Assembly: GCA_947561395.2 (NCBI GenBank)
Contig: OX387187.1
Location: forward strand, 20,751,829 to 20,815,828
Reading direction: 5' to 3'
Origin: Buxus sempervirens
Taxonomy: Eukaryota > Streptophyta > Magnoliopsida > Buxales > Buxaceae
DNA: 64,000 nucleotides
The notes under the pieces were generated by a model, which made no database searches, was not told the DNA's origin, and saw nothing but the letters and a program-made list of their open reading frames with translations. The position numbers were made by a program, and so were the translations under genes. This document shows, one piece after another, positions 35,016-47,906 of the stretch; position 1 is the first letter of the stretch; every line of letters begins with the position of its first letter.

Positions 35016-35827
35016 ACATCTGGGTGCCTAAGTTTGTCTATTAAGGCTTGGTCTGTGGCTTGAGATTCTAAGTAAGGTCTCGGTTACGGTCCGGGGAAGT
35101 TCTTAGACATCCCGGTTCGCCTCGTCGATTGACGGGTCCCATAGGTTTATCCTGGTTTGAGTCAACTTGGTCTTTCACTCACCTGTTTCCTAATCCAGCA
35201 TGCATTTTTGTTAGGTCTGGCGGACCACCTGAGTGGTGTGGGCCCCTTTAATTAATTTTATCTTGTTTAATTAGTGTGAGGTGGGCCCCGTTGGAAGGCC
35301 CGCGGATCCCTTGGTGGGCTTTGGTCAAGCCCACATGTCCCTTGGTGGGCCTCCGTCTAAGCCGGGGAAGCCCTTTGGGCTTAGATTAAATGAATTGATT
35401 TTATTTAAGTTGTTTAAATTGGGGATTTAAATGATTTTCATGCAAAGGTGGGCCGGTATTGGTTTGCGGGCCCCTGGGTGGGCCCCCATAAAGGTTGCCA
35501 AGTATTTTAATTTGTCTTGTTTAGATTTGCCAAAATGGGCTGGTTATTGGGCTTGGGGCCTGTAGTCCAGACTTGGGCTGGAAAGCCTAAGGTTTTTGGG
35601 GTTAGGGTTTGAACCCTTTCCTTGTTCGGCTATGGGCTTGGCGGGCCCGGTAGGCCCTTACCCTTGGTCTCGGCCAAACCATGCTAATTATCGTATCATG
35701 CTACAAAAGGGCTTTTGGGTGGGCCGCGTTGGGTTTGGCCCACCAAGCTTATTTAATTAATTTGCTTATCCACTAAATTATATGCACAAGAGTTCATTGG
35801 GCTTGGTGGGCCCCGTTGGAAGGCCCA

Positions 35828-35969
35828 CTATGTATCCGGTTGGACCGGATACACACAAGTTCTAAGGTAACCGACCGTGAAGGTCGGCTACACACACAAG
35901 ATAGTGTATCCGACCTTCAAGGTCGGTTACACAGCAGTCTCAGCTGATCCGACCTAAGTTGTCGGATTA
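35828..35969. repeat. phased palindrome array, 25-nt modules every 39 bp
   Basis: Modules end-aligned at 35828, 35867, 35906 and 35945 (exact 39-bp period). Arms include GTATCCGGT/ACCGGATAC, CCGACC/GGTCGG, TCCGACCTT/AAGGTCGG and TCCGAC/GTCGGA; 14-nt spacers begin ACA in all three cases. Confidence 0.92.
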
Positions 35970-36137
35970 ATCTGAAACTGCTCCTTTTGGAGTTTTGCAA
36001 GTGGGATGACTCTTATGGGCTTCTCAATGGGTTACTAGGGCTGTGTGGGCCCTTGCAAAGGCCCGCCAGGGTGCTAGAGTTGTGGAGTCTCCAGCACTTG
36101 GTCTCTTTTGGGTGGTTTTTACAGCAAGGAAAGGAGA

Positions 36138-36158
36138 GGGGGGGGGGGGGGGGGGGGG
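36138..36158. repeat. 21-G homopolymer
   Basis: Unbroken run of 21 G, strand of the LTR complementary to it. Length in the source DNA may vary. Confidence 0.9.
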
Positions 36159-37871
36159 AGGTTGCACCTTCCCTTTTTGATCATGCATACCCATAAAGCA
36201 GGGGCCAGGGTGTCCCTATTTGGTCTCTAAGGTTCCACAAACAGCAAGCATAATTGGTGATGCAAGTCAGACACAAAAAATATTCAAAGCTTGTTCCATG
36301 ACATGAAATGTACATGCATGCTCATGCCTTACCCATAGGGATAGCAAGGTTTGGGCTCAAACTCATGCGAAATAGAGAAGGTGGCAAGTATTGGGACAAC
36401 CTAGCATGATACTAGGGTGAGGAGGGGCTCACACATGCATCCAATGGTTCCAAGGCTAAGCATGCTAGGCAAGCTCAAATACACAAAAAAATCTGCTGTA
36501 GGTGCTGGGAACAGTAGCCCTTAAAGGAGGTGGAGACATGCTTTTGGAGGTAGGAAATGCATGGAAATGGGGGGAAGGAAAGCATGATGATATATGAAAA
36601 CAGTAGCACATAAGTGGGTGGAATGGCATCCCAGCAAAAGGGGTGGAGGGGGAGCATGCTCATGAAAATAATGGCCTATTATGGGGGTACTACAGCAACT
36701 AATCCCGGGTTGGGGGATCATGTTAATGGGGTCCTTCCTTCATGGTACAAACATCACAGGCATGGCACAAATCAGATCTACTGAAAACAAAGATGGGGTG
36801 CTGCTGCTGCCGGCAGCAGCAACCCTAAAGATACTTCACATGCCCACTAATTTGACATAAAAAACTTGCTACATATGTCCAGAATAGCAGTCACCAAGGG
36901 AAAAAGGGGGAGGGAAGGGATCATGCTCATATGCAAAGATGCATGCTCCATGATCACTACACATACCAGCACATGCATATGATCTCTTTTTTTCCTATGC
37001 ACTCTATAGCATAAATTTTATACACACTTTAAAACAAATGAGCAAAGAATATGCGCATCATGGAAGCATGTCAAAGAGAGGAGAAAAAAGTGAGATGTAG
37101 AAAGAAGAAACACAAGAAGGGATAATGGGGGTTTACAAGGGTACATTAGAAAAAGTATTAGGGGAACATGCTCCCCTACGAAATACTGGAGAAGATGGTA
37201 ATAGCATTATGACCAAACAGCACCCTTGTGACACTCTAAAATACGGCCTTACTCTCCCCTCCATTCGAACAACACCATGGGAGTAGCCACCATTAACATA
37301 AGAAAAAAAAGGAGAGGGAAGAAGAGGAAAACATGCAATCCTACGTAGAGAGAAGAACATGCAACCCCACATAACAAACATCACCTTACATAAACATGCT
37401 TCAAGTCACCCAATATCAACATATGTGAAATAGATAACATGAAGAGGCTCACCTTTGAGCTTGAAAGGATGGTTACGGTGTTCTTTCACTTCCTTTTGGA
37501 CCGGAGCAGCACGTAGGCAGCTTCCTTCACTCCAACAGCAAGTCTACTTCCTCTTGTCGGGGTGGAAATCAAGAAGAAGAAGGGAAAGAAGGGTTACAAG
37601 GCCTTAAGGTGGTGTGGTGAAGGTGTATGAGTGAAGAAAGGGTGAAAGGGAAGAGGGTTTTCTCCTTGGGGAAGAAGGGTGGAAGCTTGGAGAGAGGTTG
37701 GAGAAGAAAATTGGGGAGAGCAAAAGTGAGCTTGGGAGAGAGGTTAGAGAGAATGAGTTGGGAGAGATGGGAGTAACAAAATGAGCTCCACCCCCATACG
37801 TATGGGGGCTTAGGCTCTTTTATAATGGGGTGATGTGACATGCATGCATGCATGGGGGGGCAACCATCATG

Positions 37872-37872
37872 G

Positions 37873-37905
<33 letters not shown>

Positions 37906-37967
37906 GTATGCTTATGCATGATGCATGGGTGGTCATGGGGGATGCATGCATAGGGAATATTAATCAT

Positions 37968-38007
<40 letters not shown>
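37872..38007. repeat. GA microsatellites between ATGCAT-rich blocks
   Basis: Two (GA)n runs (about 37875-37904 and 37974-38007), separated by blocks rich in the palindromes ATGCAT and CATGCATG; a third run at 40350-40388 continues the array on the other side of the nested LTR. They lie directly upstream of the minus-strand TATA. Confidence 0.9.
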
Positions 38008-38009
<2 letters not shown>

Positions 38010-38126
38010 TATGCTTATGCATGATGCATGCATGAAGGATGCCCATGGGGGACTGTGAGACATGGGAAAAAATCACCGGAATGATCTTCCCTCCATCAAC
38101 ACACGGGCTCAACGCAAAAAGTGGGA

Positions 38127-38162
38127 GAGTCGCCACCATTCATGATTTTAGGGTGAGAATGG
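38127..38162 (-). other. conserved LTR hairpin plus TGGCGACTC box
   Basis: Minus strand: arms CCATTC (38162-38157) and GAATGG (38141-38136) around a 15-nt loop, then TGGCGACTC. Confidence 0.75.
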
Positions 38163-40102
38163 ACACCAAAGATTCAAAAATATGCAAAAATAGCCAAAAG
38201 ACAAATTCTAGGATAAAAATAACCCTACTTGAAAATCAAATCCAGAGATGGGTAAGGGGATTAGATTATGAACGGGGGAAGGTGTTAGGCACCCCCATTC
38301 ATCCACATGAAGTGGTTGCCAAGTGTATGTTCATGCTAAAATAAAGTAAGAAAGCTTGCTAAAAATCATGAAAAAAAAGCCTTGAAAAAGGAACAAATGT
38401 ATGATATATTCACATGAAGATCTAAATGGATTCTAGATCCTCTCTCATGTCAATATCATTTCTGGAATATCTCAAAAGATGGAAATCAAAGCTCAAGTTG
38501 CTCAAAACCAAGTTAAATCAAATCCGGAAAATTCGGTAAAAAGTAAGGTCCTTTGTTTTGAAATCATTCAAATCCAATTTCAAATTGATTCAAACCAACT
38601 CTAGTTGAAAGATTATGATAAATGAGGAGCTCATGCAAAATCTCAAGTTAATCCGATAAAAATCCTAGGAGTTATGCTCCTTTGAAGTTGCTGCTGGGGA
38701 TTTTTAAAAGTGGTAAGTGGGCAACTTTGGAAAATTGTCTAGAAAAATCCACTACACAAAAGTCTACGAAATTTGGTGTGATTGAAGTTTGTATGGCCAT
38801 CTTTCCATAGAAACTAGTCTCATACAAAAATCCCTTCGGATGTGCCTTGGGTGGTCTCCCGAACAGGCCCCGAAGATCACAGATTTACCCAGAAAAGTAC
38901 AAATGAATAGTTCTGAGTAAATCGGCTACCAATAATTCAAATGGAATCCAAAAATTATGAAACTAACTGGATTTGAAAATAGACTCATAAAGGAGTACTC
39001 AGAAATAAAAACCACTCGAATCGGACTTAAAACGAACACATGGCGGTCCGTCGAAGTGACAAGTTCTGTACTTGGACCTGAACTATCCACTTAACTTCGA
39101 CAGAGAAGTGTCAAAAATCGGCTAGATAGAAATTCATGAAATTTGGTGGACATAAACTAGACAGTCTCACCTTTCCCATGGTTCTAGAATCGCCCCAAAA
39201 TTCATCCGGATGATGAAGTTACGGACGTCCGAAGTAAGGGTACAGGTGCTGTCAAGCTAAGCCACTTTTGAAGAAAATCAAATCCGAAAATTGACAAAGT
39301 GTGTGAGATTCGTGTGATATGAATCCAAAACCTTTGAAAAACATTTGAAAACACTCCAGAATTGATTTAGGCCATTTATTTGAGTTTTATCACAATAAAT
39401 GCAATAAATCCCAAATATGAGCCTATCCCGCCAAAATAGTGATATGTGTGCAAAAGTGAAAAAAACCAAGCAAGATCCATACACATGCATATAGATTCAA
39501 CAAAATAGGTTCTAGCATAGCCTAGGGTTCCGTTCCATTATCGTTTCCCTCTGTTCTCTTTAAGATAATCAAGGGTACTTTGAATATGGAACGGTTTACA
39601 ATCAATCAAAAAGGCCTTATGCTACATAGGTTCTAGCACTAAGGTCAATCCCCAGTCTCGTTTCTCCTAGATCCGCCTTCACGTTTTACGGCTAGGGGAG
39701 TCTTGAGATACTTTGAGCCGGGGAAGGATTTCCACACATACAAACAAGGCTTTACACTACAGAAAGGTAGAAGAAGAGATCTAGATCTAGGAATGTAAAG
39801 ACAGAAAATAAAAAGAAAAGTTGAGGCTTACCTGAGTGCTGGAGGCGATTCCACAGCGGTTTCCTTCTTCTCTTGGAGTTCTTCTTTGCGAGAATTCAAA
39901 ACAAGAGTTGTGTGCCATTTGCTCAAGGAGGAGGCTCCTATTTATAGGAAAGGGCTAAGGTCATTGGTAGACACAACTTAATGTCTAGAACCCCTCCAAC
40001 CTAAACCCTAAGGTTATTTCCGCGATTTCCCCTCATTTAATGAGGGACATGATGGTAAAAGTGAAAAGCTCTCGGAAAACCCTAATTTTGAGCAAACTTA
40101 AG

Positions 40103-40244
40103 GTATCCGGTACATCAGACCGGATAACAAAGGGCCTTAAGGTATCCGATACATGGTATCGGATACGCTAAGGCTCACACGTATCCGGTATGATTATCCG
40201 GATACGGGGAGGAGCACTTATATCCGGATTGAGTATCCGGATAC
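40103..40244. repeat. phased palindrome array, 25-nt modules every 39 bp
   Basis: Modules start at 40103, 40142, 40181 and 40220, an exact 39-bp period. Arms TATCCGGT/ACCGGATA, GTATCCGATA/TATCGGATAC, GTATCCGG/CCGGATAC, TATCCGG/CCGGATA. Spacers CAAAGGGCCTTAAG, GCTAAGGCTCACAC, GGGGAGGAGCACTT resemble those at 58603-58848. About 160 bp upstream of the TATA in LTR orientation. Confidence 0.95.
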
Positions 40245-40346
40245 AGGCAAAAATTTATTTTCTTCAAATTCTGTGCTGGCCTTCCAGGAGATAATGATTT
40301 TTGATGATTGTTTGTGCAATTTGGGGTGTCTACAGGGACATCAATC

Positions 40347-40391
<45 letters not shown>

Positions 40392-41426
40392 TGCATGAAG
40401 GATGCCCATGGGGGACATCAATCATGAGCAAATCTTGATATCTGTGGATTGGTCCCTAATACTTTTGGATATTTACAGATTGGTCCTTGGGATATTTTCC
40501 TGCGTTTCTTGCCACGTGTGCAGACTTTTGCCACGTGTGCAGTTTTCTGACACTGCTGCTCTAGAACTTCAACTGCTTACATCTTCTTCATCCGAACTCT
40601 GATTCAGGCAAACTCAATTGCGTTAGAACCGTATCGGAGTCCTCTATCCATTGGCGTAGGGTTAAGCAGTTGATTCGGGGTTTAGCAGAAAGTCAACTTT
40701 CGGCTCCCCCTCAAGTTTGACCGGCTCATAGATCCTTCATTCGGACTTCGATTCCAGCAAACTCAGTTGCGTTGGAACCGTGTCGGGGTTTTCTATCCAA
40801 TGAGATAAAGCAAGGTTACAAATTATCACTTGATCAAAAAGTCAACTTTTCACCCCTTAGGGTTTGACTTTCTGTCTAGGGTTTGCATTTCCGGGGGCGC
40901 AAAAATAAGGTGCTTACAAATAGTTTTACAAGGGAGTTGAAGGCAGTTCATGAAGTGGATTGGTTGTGCACTAACTATTTCCCGGATAAGAACCACTTTT
41001 ACCATTTGAGACAGTAAAGAAGCCTTCCAACTAGCCAACCTTGTAACCATTTTATTGATCAGATCCTAACAATCTTTAAGCTGGGGCTTGTGGGAGAGAA
41101 TAGGTATGCCTAGATATTTAGCTGGGGATTTACCAATGAGGATATCCAAAGTTTTGATGATTTTAATTCTTGCCTGACTCCCAGTAGTCTAACTAAAATG
41201 TAAGGTAGATTTTTTCTTGTTGATGGATTGTTTAGATTCTATGCAGTATTTGTGCAAGATTCTTGCCAAACTATGCACTTGTCTTTCCTTACCAAGACCA
41301 TACAAATAAACATCGTCAGCATTGTAGACACCCCAAATTGCACTACAAAATGAGAAAATAATGGAAAATATGTAATTGGGATTTGAAACAGGCCAAAAAT
41401 GCATGAAATTCAATAATTTGAGCCTT

Positions 41427-41531
41427 GCCCGTATTGTATCTACGGGCTGAGCGCGCCCGAATTTTGTATACGGGCACGCAGCGCCCATAATACATACACG
41501 GACACCACTTGCCCGTAATACATTTACGGGC
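41427..41531. repeat. phased palindrome array, 21-nt modules every 28 bp
   Basis: Modules start at 41427, 41455, 41483 and 41511 (exact 28-bp period; 7-nt spacers TGAGCGC, ACGCAGC, ACCACTT). Arms GCCCGTA/TACGGGC and GCCCG/CGGGC; the third is imperfect. Confidence 0.94.
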
Positions 41532-42880
41532 GCATTAGATTTGTGCGAATTTTCTCCTTTCTCAATTTCTGAGCTTTATCTTTAGTCCAATATATATTTA
41601 GATAAGCGAATTATATCTTTTAGTCGTTCGGATTATCCTTGTTGGCCATGGATGGGCATTATCCTTGTGTTTAATTCAATCTGAAACTCTATCTTGACAA
41701 ACTTTGGACCAACCATGCCCCTAAGTTTGCTTATAAATAGAGGGTCTCTCCTCAAGCAAAAGGCCACGAAAATTTGAAGTCCAAGGAGCTCCAAGAGAAG
41801 AGAGGAATCCCTGCTGCTCTGCTTGCTCAATCCAGGTAAGTCCCTCTTCCTTTTTATTTTCTGTCTTCAATTCTAGAAGTAATAGGATCTTCTCCATTGC
41901 TGTAGAATAAGGCCATTTTTTATTCTATATTCCTAAACTTGTCTCTAAGTACCTCAAGAGTCTCTCTAACCGTAAAACGTGAAGAGAGAGCTAGGGGAAA
42001 GGGGAACAGGTGGATCCATAGGGTAGACCCCCATGTGCTCTAATCTGTGAGATGTGGCTACTTTGAATATCCTGATCATGTTATATTGGTTTTTATGTTG
42101 AATCTGAATCAATCATATGAATCCATGATGTTTATAGCATGAGATCCCCACTTTTTTCTAGAATTTGGAATTTTCACCTCTTTGCACCTACAGCACTGTT
42201 TTCATGATTTTTGTGATATTAGGCTAAGATCTTGGATCTATCATGATCAGTATGATAGATCTGGATCCAAAAGCTTGAAAGTAACTTCTAGGGTTTCATG
42301 ATGTGGTTTTTGAGTCCTTTTTCATTATTGAGAGAAGACCCTACGGTCTAAGTTCTCCCCTTTAGATGTTCTTCATCAACGTGGGTATTTTTGGTTTTGA
42401 TTTCTTGATTTAATGTGAAATTTGGGCTATATCTATGTCCTGGACTGTTCGAGTTCAATTCTGCAATATTTTATAAAAATCATATTTTCTAGATTTCTAG
42501 AATTTAACTTGAAGCCAGATTTTTGAAGTTTTCACTTTAGATTGGTTTTATTTGATTTTATCTCAATTTTATTTTAATCATGAAACCCTAGGAATGGTAT
42601 GATCATATTTGAAAGTTCTGAATCAATCAGGCTATTCGTATGAAAAAACCATACACTTTTGTCTTTTTTTTTATGATTTTTCATGATTTTTATAGCAAGT
42701 TTTTTTTCTTTGAAAAACATGAACAATACCTGGCAACCACCTTGTGTGGATGAATAGGGGTGCCTAACACCTTCCCCTGTTTATAACCTAATCTCCTTAC
42801 CCATCTCTGGTTGTTTTTTTTAAAGAGGGTTATTTTTACCCTAAATTTGCTTTTTTTGTACTTATTTGATATTTTGGTGT

Positions 42881-42913
42881 CCATTTACACCTAAACAGAA
42901 TGGTAGCGACTCT
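42881..42913 (+). other. conserved LTR hairpin plus TAGCGACTCT box
   Basis: Arms CCATT (42881-42885) and AATGG (42899-42903), then TAGCGACTCT; same position as in the other LTRs. Confidence 0.7.
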
Positions 42914-43326
42914 GTGTTTTTAACCAATCCCGCGTGATGATCGAGAAGTCATTGAATTGATTTTTTCCCATGTCTCACAAGCATACATTAGAGGTGTTAA
43001 AGACATACCTCCCCTTTTAACCTTAATACCATGGAATCTTCCATCAAGCTTAGCTCTAGAAATAGCCAAAGAGAGTACTTTCTAGCTCAGAATAAAGAGA
43101 TAAGGAGACAGTGGATCCCCCTAGCAGAGTCCACGACCTACTTCAATGTGATCAGTGGGCTTAACATTTACTAACACACTGTAAGAGATTGAGGTAACAC
43201 AAGCCATAATACTTTTGATAACTTCCCCATTTAAACCATATGCATTCAAGACCTTCTCCAAGAATTGCCAACTAAGGCAATCATAAGCTTTAGAAAATTC
43301 CAGTTTGAGAGCAAAGAGGTCGGTAC

Positions 43327-45225
43327 TCGTCTAATTTCAATTCTCTCCTAAGAATTACATAGATCTATGCTCTTTGTAGCATTAGATCTCAATTCTCTCC
43401 TAAAAATTTGATTTCCTACATATTTTCATGCACACATCACTTGATTTTTGCCAAAATAGGCATAGATTTTAGATCTATTATGCTCATTATGGTAGATCTG
43501 AGATCAGTGGCCTTAGAGAAACTTCTCAGGACTTTGTGAGTTGATTTCAAATGGTTTTAATGTTCTAGAGAATGCCTCATGGTCTAATATCTTTTATTCA
43601 GGCATTTTGCACCAATTTGGGTAAATTTGGCTCTTCCTTTTCAATTAATGAGAGATCTGAGTCAAATCCATGCCTAAATCTTTTTGAGTATTTTCAACTT
43701 ATTCTAAGTGATTTCACATCAAATCATGTGGATCAAATACACACACATTGTTTTGGTTTGGTTCTACTTAAATTTTACAGATTTGGACAGAACTTGTACC
43801 CTGTCTTTAATCATTCATAACTTCGTCATATAGATGAATTTTTGAATGATTTCAGAGACATGTGATAGGTGAAGATGTCTAGTTTAATCCTGGAAATTTT
43901 GAGCAATTTATATGGAGCCAATTTTTCAAATCATCTGATTGAAGTTGATAAGTCAGATCAGATCAGATTGCTGAACTTGTTACTTTGATTGAACACCAAA
44001 GGCCCATTTTAACTCCGATTTGAGTGATTTAAATTTTTGAGTCTTCATTTATGAGTCTACTTTCAAATCCAATTAGTTTCAAGAGTTTTCACTTTAATTT
44101 GAGTTATGTGTGTTTGATTGGCTTTGTACTGCTCAGTAGCAGATTACAGAGTCAATCTATGATCCTTTAAGCATGTTTGGAAGAGCACACAAGCCACAAA
44201 TGGATGAAGTTTTGAGTGAGGCCTATTCCATTCGAAAGATGGTACCTCATACTTCATTCATACCAATATTTAAAGATTTATATGGAGCGAATCTCCACGA
44301 ATAGGTTTTCAAAGTTGGCTACTCACCGCTTTACTATTTTACAACAACAATTTTGAACAATTGTATTTTCTTTGATTTCAATCGGATTTAATTGAAATTT
44401 CTGCTGAGTCTTCTACTTCATATAAGCCTTCAAATGGCCTTAGTTTTACTCAATTTGAGTTTGAATTGAATGACTTATGGTTAGTTGAGTTTTCCAAGCT
44501 TAAATGGATTAATCTTGAATTGATTTTTCTAGATTTGATTTAAATAGTTTTTCTTCAAGTTTTACTTTGAATTTTACTTAATCATGAAGTCCTAGGGGTG
44601 ATATATCCATAGAGAGAGTCCAGAATCTATTGAACTACTCATACGGAGGAATCACACATTTATTTGATTACTTTACTTGCTTTTTAAGTGATTTTTTTAT
44701 ACAAGCAATTTTCACGGCTATCCCGATCTGTACTCTAGTTCTATCCTCCGATGGGGCTTCTCAATATGGCTAGACTGTCTTTCCTTGCAAGGTGATTGAT
44801 TTCAATCTCAGATTCATACTAATTAAACAGATCTAGTGGTGCTACCCAAAGACTGCCGGGAAGATAGATTTACATAAAATGATTTGTGGACGGATGGCCA
44901 ATAGCCAATGCTGTTGACGGGGAAAAACTAAACTCATTCGATCTATTTAGACCCCTGGTTCAAAAGTGCCAAATCCAGTAAGCATGAATAGCATATGGCA
45001 ACCACCTTGTGTGGATGAGTTGGGGTGCCTAACACCTTCCCCTACTCATAACCTAACCCCTTACCTAATCTTTGGACTAGACCATGAATTAGAGCTACTT
45101 TAGCTCTATTTATGTTCACTTTGGTGTCCATTCACACCTTAAATTGAATGGTGACGACTCCAACATTTTTTTGAACCCCGTGTGATGATTAGGAGATCAC
45201 ATAGGTGATTTTTCCATGTCTCACA
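43327..45225 (+). mobile_element. partial LTR, TGTAGACACCCC family
   Basis: The right end CCATGTCTCACA and internal blocks (CACCTTGTGTGGATGA, GGGGTGCCTAACACCTTCCCC) match 41323-42979. The left part of the LTR is not recognised, so its upstream array cannot be seen. No target duplication found. Confidence 0.75.
45127..45160 (+). other. conserved LTR hairpin plus TGACGACTCC box
   Basis: Arms CCATTCA (45127-45133) and TGAATGG (45144-45150), loop CACCTTAAAT, then TGACGACTCC. Confidence 0.8.
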
Positions 45226-46027
45226 AAACCATATAAGAATTCTATGAAATAATTTTAAAACTTGAAATTCTCTTATCTTTATTAAAAATAATAACTTGCA
45301 TAAATAAAAATAGCAAAGAGGAAAAAACCCAAATTGACATAATTATTATTAAACAAAAAGAATAATGGAAAGAAAAAGGCAGGACTCTTCTTTCCCCTAT
45401 ATATATATAGTTAAAAAAAGTTGCAACTTTTCTCATAAAATAAACTAAAAAACATTCCTGAAGCATCAAATTCAAATATTTACAAATTAAATAACAACTC
45501 TTTATATAATAACCATTAAATTGTCACAAAAAGCAAAAATGAAACAATTATTTTAATTTTTTTTAAAAACACTATATATTTATGAAGTTCATTTTTTTTT
45601 ATCTTGCTAAGAAAAAAAGACTATTTTATTTTCTAATAAAATAATATATTTATACAATTCATCATTTCTATTACAATACAAAAATTTTATTGGTATGTTT
45701 ATTTCGAAATTATAAGTATACAATATGGACTTAAAAATATTTTTAAATAAATTTTAAACATATATTTGAAAGGAATTTTTTTTTTTGATTTGAGTTGTAT
45801 TTGTAGTTGATAATTTCAAAATGATTCAAAAAAAATAAAATATTTTAAATATAATAGTCTTTTGATCTAATATTGAAAATATTTTGCTAAAAAAATCACA
45901 AACTATGATAATCATTCTCAATGTGCAACGCACGTTCACAATTGCTAGTATATATATATAGATATATAATGATACATCTCCCACTAATGAGGTGCGGAAG
46001 CTTTTCATATTTTATTGTGTTCGTTCA
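45226..46027 (+). mobile_element. AT-rich stretch ending in a Ty1/copia 5' LTR
   Basis: The right end TTATTGTGTTCGTTCA abuts a primer-binding site, as a copia LTR end should. The LTR start was not found; the remaining sequence is very AT-rich with no gene. Confidence 0.45.
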
Positions 46028-46040
46028 TGGTATCGAAGTC
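46028..46040 (+). other. copia primer-binding site
   Basis: TGGTATCGAAGTC directly after the LTR end; close to the initiator-Met primer site used by plant copia elements. Confidence 0.6.
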
Positions 46041-47906
46041 ACCAACTAAAGTCTCCATGGTTGCAAATCCTTCTTCTTCCTCATCTTCAATTCTATCTTC
46101 CTCCATTCTTGCAACACCAACTGTTGCCATCATATAGCATACTGTAAGGCCCCGAACCCGGGTCAATGCCAATCGACACTCCCAAATCCGAAGTGCTACT
46201 ATAACGCTCCAAATCCAGTTCAACAACCAAACCTGGAGTGTTACTTTTGAATTGGGTCTCAGAAAAAACTAAAATTTATGCAGAATTAAAACTTTTATTT
46301 CAATTAGAGTACGGTTTGCAGCATATGATAAGTATTTCCATTAATAAAAAATTTTCTTTATTTACAATAACATGATCTTTAATCTGGAATAATCCTATAA
46401 TTCGATTACAATTCTACCCATGAGCATACTACACCAATCTTGACGATCTCTCCATGCATACGTGAAAAATAGGTGAAAACGGGAGTGAGATTTACATCTC
46501 AACAAGTAGCAAGGTGCCTGCAATTAAATAATCTCATTTAAGAAATAGTCATGAGGTATATCGATAAAACAATGCAAAGGTAGATATATCAAATTCATGT
46601 AAATATTCCAAGGTAAACAATAAAATATAAACAACCAGCACATGTGACATCACAGGACTCATAGAGCAAGATAAGTCTTTGAATAGATACTCTTCGTTGC
46701 TATGCCACTATGCAACTTAGGGGCGAAGTTACTATGACCCTCAAACCCATATATCACTGAGACAAGAGGCGTAGTAAATGACTTATTGCACACGAAACTT
46801 ACAAAGTTTGGCATGAACCACCAACATGTAGCACCTGAATCAATACATGGAGATGGCTGCTTATCCGCATATACATGACTCACCAACGAGGCTCGGAATG
46901 ACCCTACAGACATGTAGGCCCCCCAATGCAAATTAACTTGCAAAGGAAGCGTGAGCACAAATGGGAGTGATCAACCCAAAATAAATACCTCATCCACTAT
47001 CTAGCTTAGCCTATGGATTCATATACAGCTATGCCCGCTAGACATCAATGTAACACCCTAGTTCCGGGTCAATTATCAAGACTCGAGGTGTTAGAGTATG
47101 TGGGCCAAAGCAACTAAAATCCAGGATATTTTAAAACTTTTATTAATTTCATTATCAGAGTGTTTATGTGGAAACATAATAAAATAAAGTTCATTTAACT
47201 TAACAATTACAAGAACTTTTAAACTCATGATTGGTTCACATTTATTGACTACCCTTTACATAATATCCCAATGCGTGTCGACCTCTCCAAGAACATCTGA
47301 AAAAAATGGGAAAAACTGGAGTAAGATAAATCTCAATAAGTAGAAGTATGCATGTTATAAAACAGTCCATAATTTTTATAAAACAAGTAATGAGGTATGC
47401 GAGTAAACCAGATCAATGATAACAAAATATAATAATACACAAATCATAACAATCAGCAAACCACACCTGTGACATCATAGGACTAATAAAACTGTAAACA
47501 GAGTTTTCTATAGACATGTGCCAATATGCTACCTAACCGATTTACAGGTGGACCAGCCGATCCTGAACAAGTTATTTGGCACCCAACGGAAGTACTCAAC
47601 CGATACCAGAGTGAGTTAGCATGTACGGCCCAATCAATCGAGGAGTGGGTAACGTAGCAACCGGCCAATTCAGGAGCGGTACCATCCTCGAGATGATGGA
47701 ATGCCTATGACACAGAATAAGAAACTCCAGAAAACAATTTCCATTTACTAGCTACTCTATGGATCCATGTAAGAGCTAAGCCTACTAGACACAACTCACA
47801 ATCAAAAACTCATAATAACTTAATAACACATCGGTCAATACTATATGAAAAGCATACACCATGAGATAGCTGTAATAGCGGAGACACAATCGTGTTAGAA
47901 TCACAA

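Larger units (their letters stand above)
38054..40334 (-). mobile_element. solo LTR, TGTAGACACCCC family, nested
   Basis: Minus strand opens TGTAGACACCCCAAATTG at 40334 and ends CCCATGTCTCACA at 38054. Perfect 5-bp repeats GGGAC at 38049-38053 and 40335-40339. Minus-strand TATA (TATAAATA) at 39946-39939. Same family as 41323-42979 and 43327-45225. Confidence 0.93.
34910..40918 (-). mobile_element. solo LTR, Tat-type TGTAAGCACC family, with a nested LTR
   Basis: On the minus strand it opens TGTAAGCACCTTATTTTTGCGC (at 40918, reading down) and ends CATGCGCACA at 34910. Perfect 5-bp repeats AATAG at 34905-34909 and 40919-40923. Minus-strand TATA at 37817-37824. The LTR 38054-40334 is inserted in it. 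It carries GA microsatellites, a 21-G run and a phased palindrome array. Own length about 3.7 kb. Inserted in the LINE. Confidence 0.92.
41323..42979 (+). mobile_element. solo LTR, TGTAGACACCCC family
   Basis: Starts TGTAGACACCCCAAATTGC, ends CCCATGTCTCACA. Perfect 5-bp repeats AGCAT at 41318-41322 and 42980-42984. TATA box TATAAATAG at 41732. It sits exactly in the codons for the YADD active site of the LINE reverse transcriptase. Confidence 0.94.
29752..43326 (-). mobile_element. L1-type LINE split by nested solo LTRs
   Basis: Minus-strand pieces 43326-42980, 41322-40919, 34909-34756 and 31479-29752 are collinear. They encode, in order, reverse transcriptase (G.CQGDPLSPYLFI-like near 43110, GGMSLTPLMYA then DDVYLYG around the YADD site, YLGIP near 41105), the maturase-like linker (NIMNKAL-like near 34760), the zf-RVT domain (30560-30830) and an RNase H. 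The 5' half with endonuclease is not in the window. Several stops interrupt the RT. Insertions restore the reading of the flanks when removed, giving their order. Confidence 0.85.

Noticed and set aside
37569-38063. 164-codon minus-strand frame with Ser/Leu runs
   Set aside because: Produced by GA microsatellites inside an LTR.
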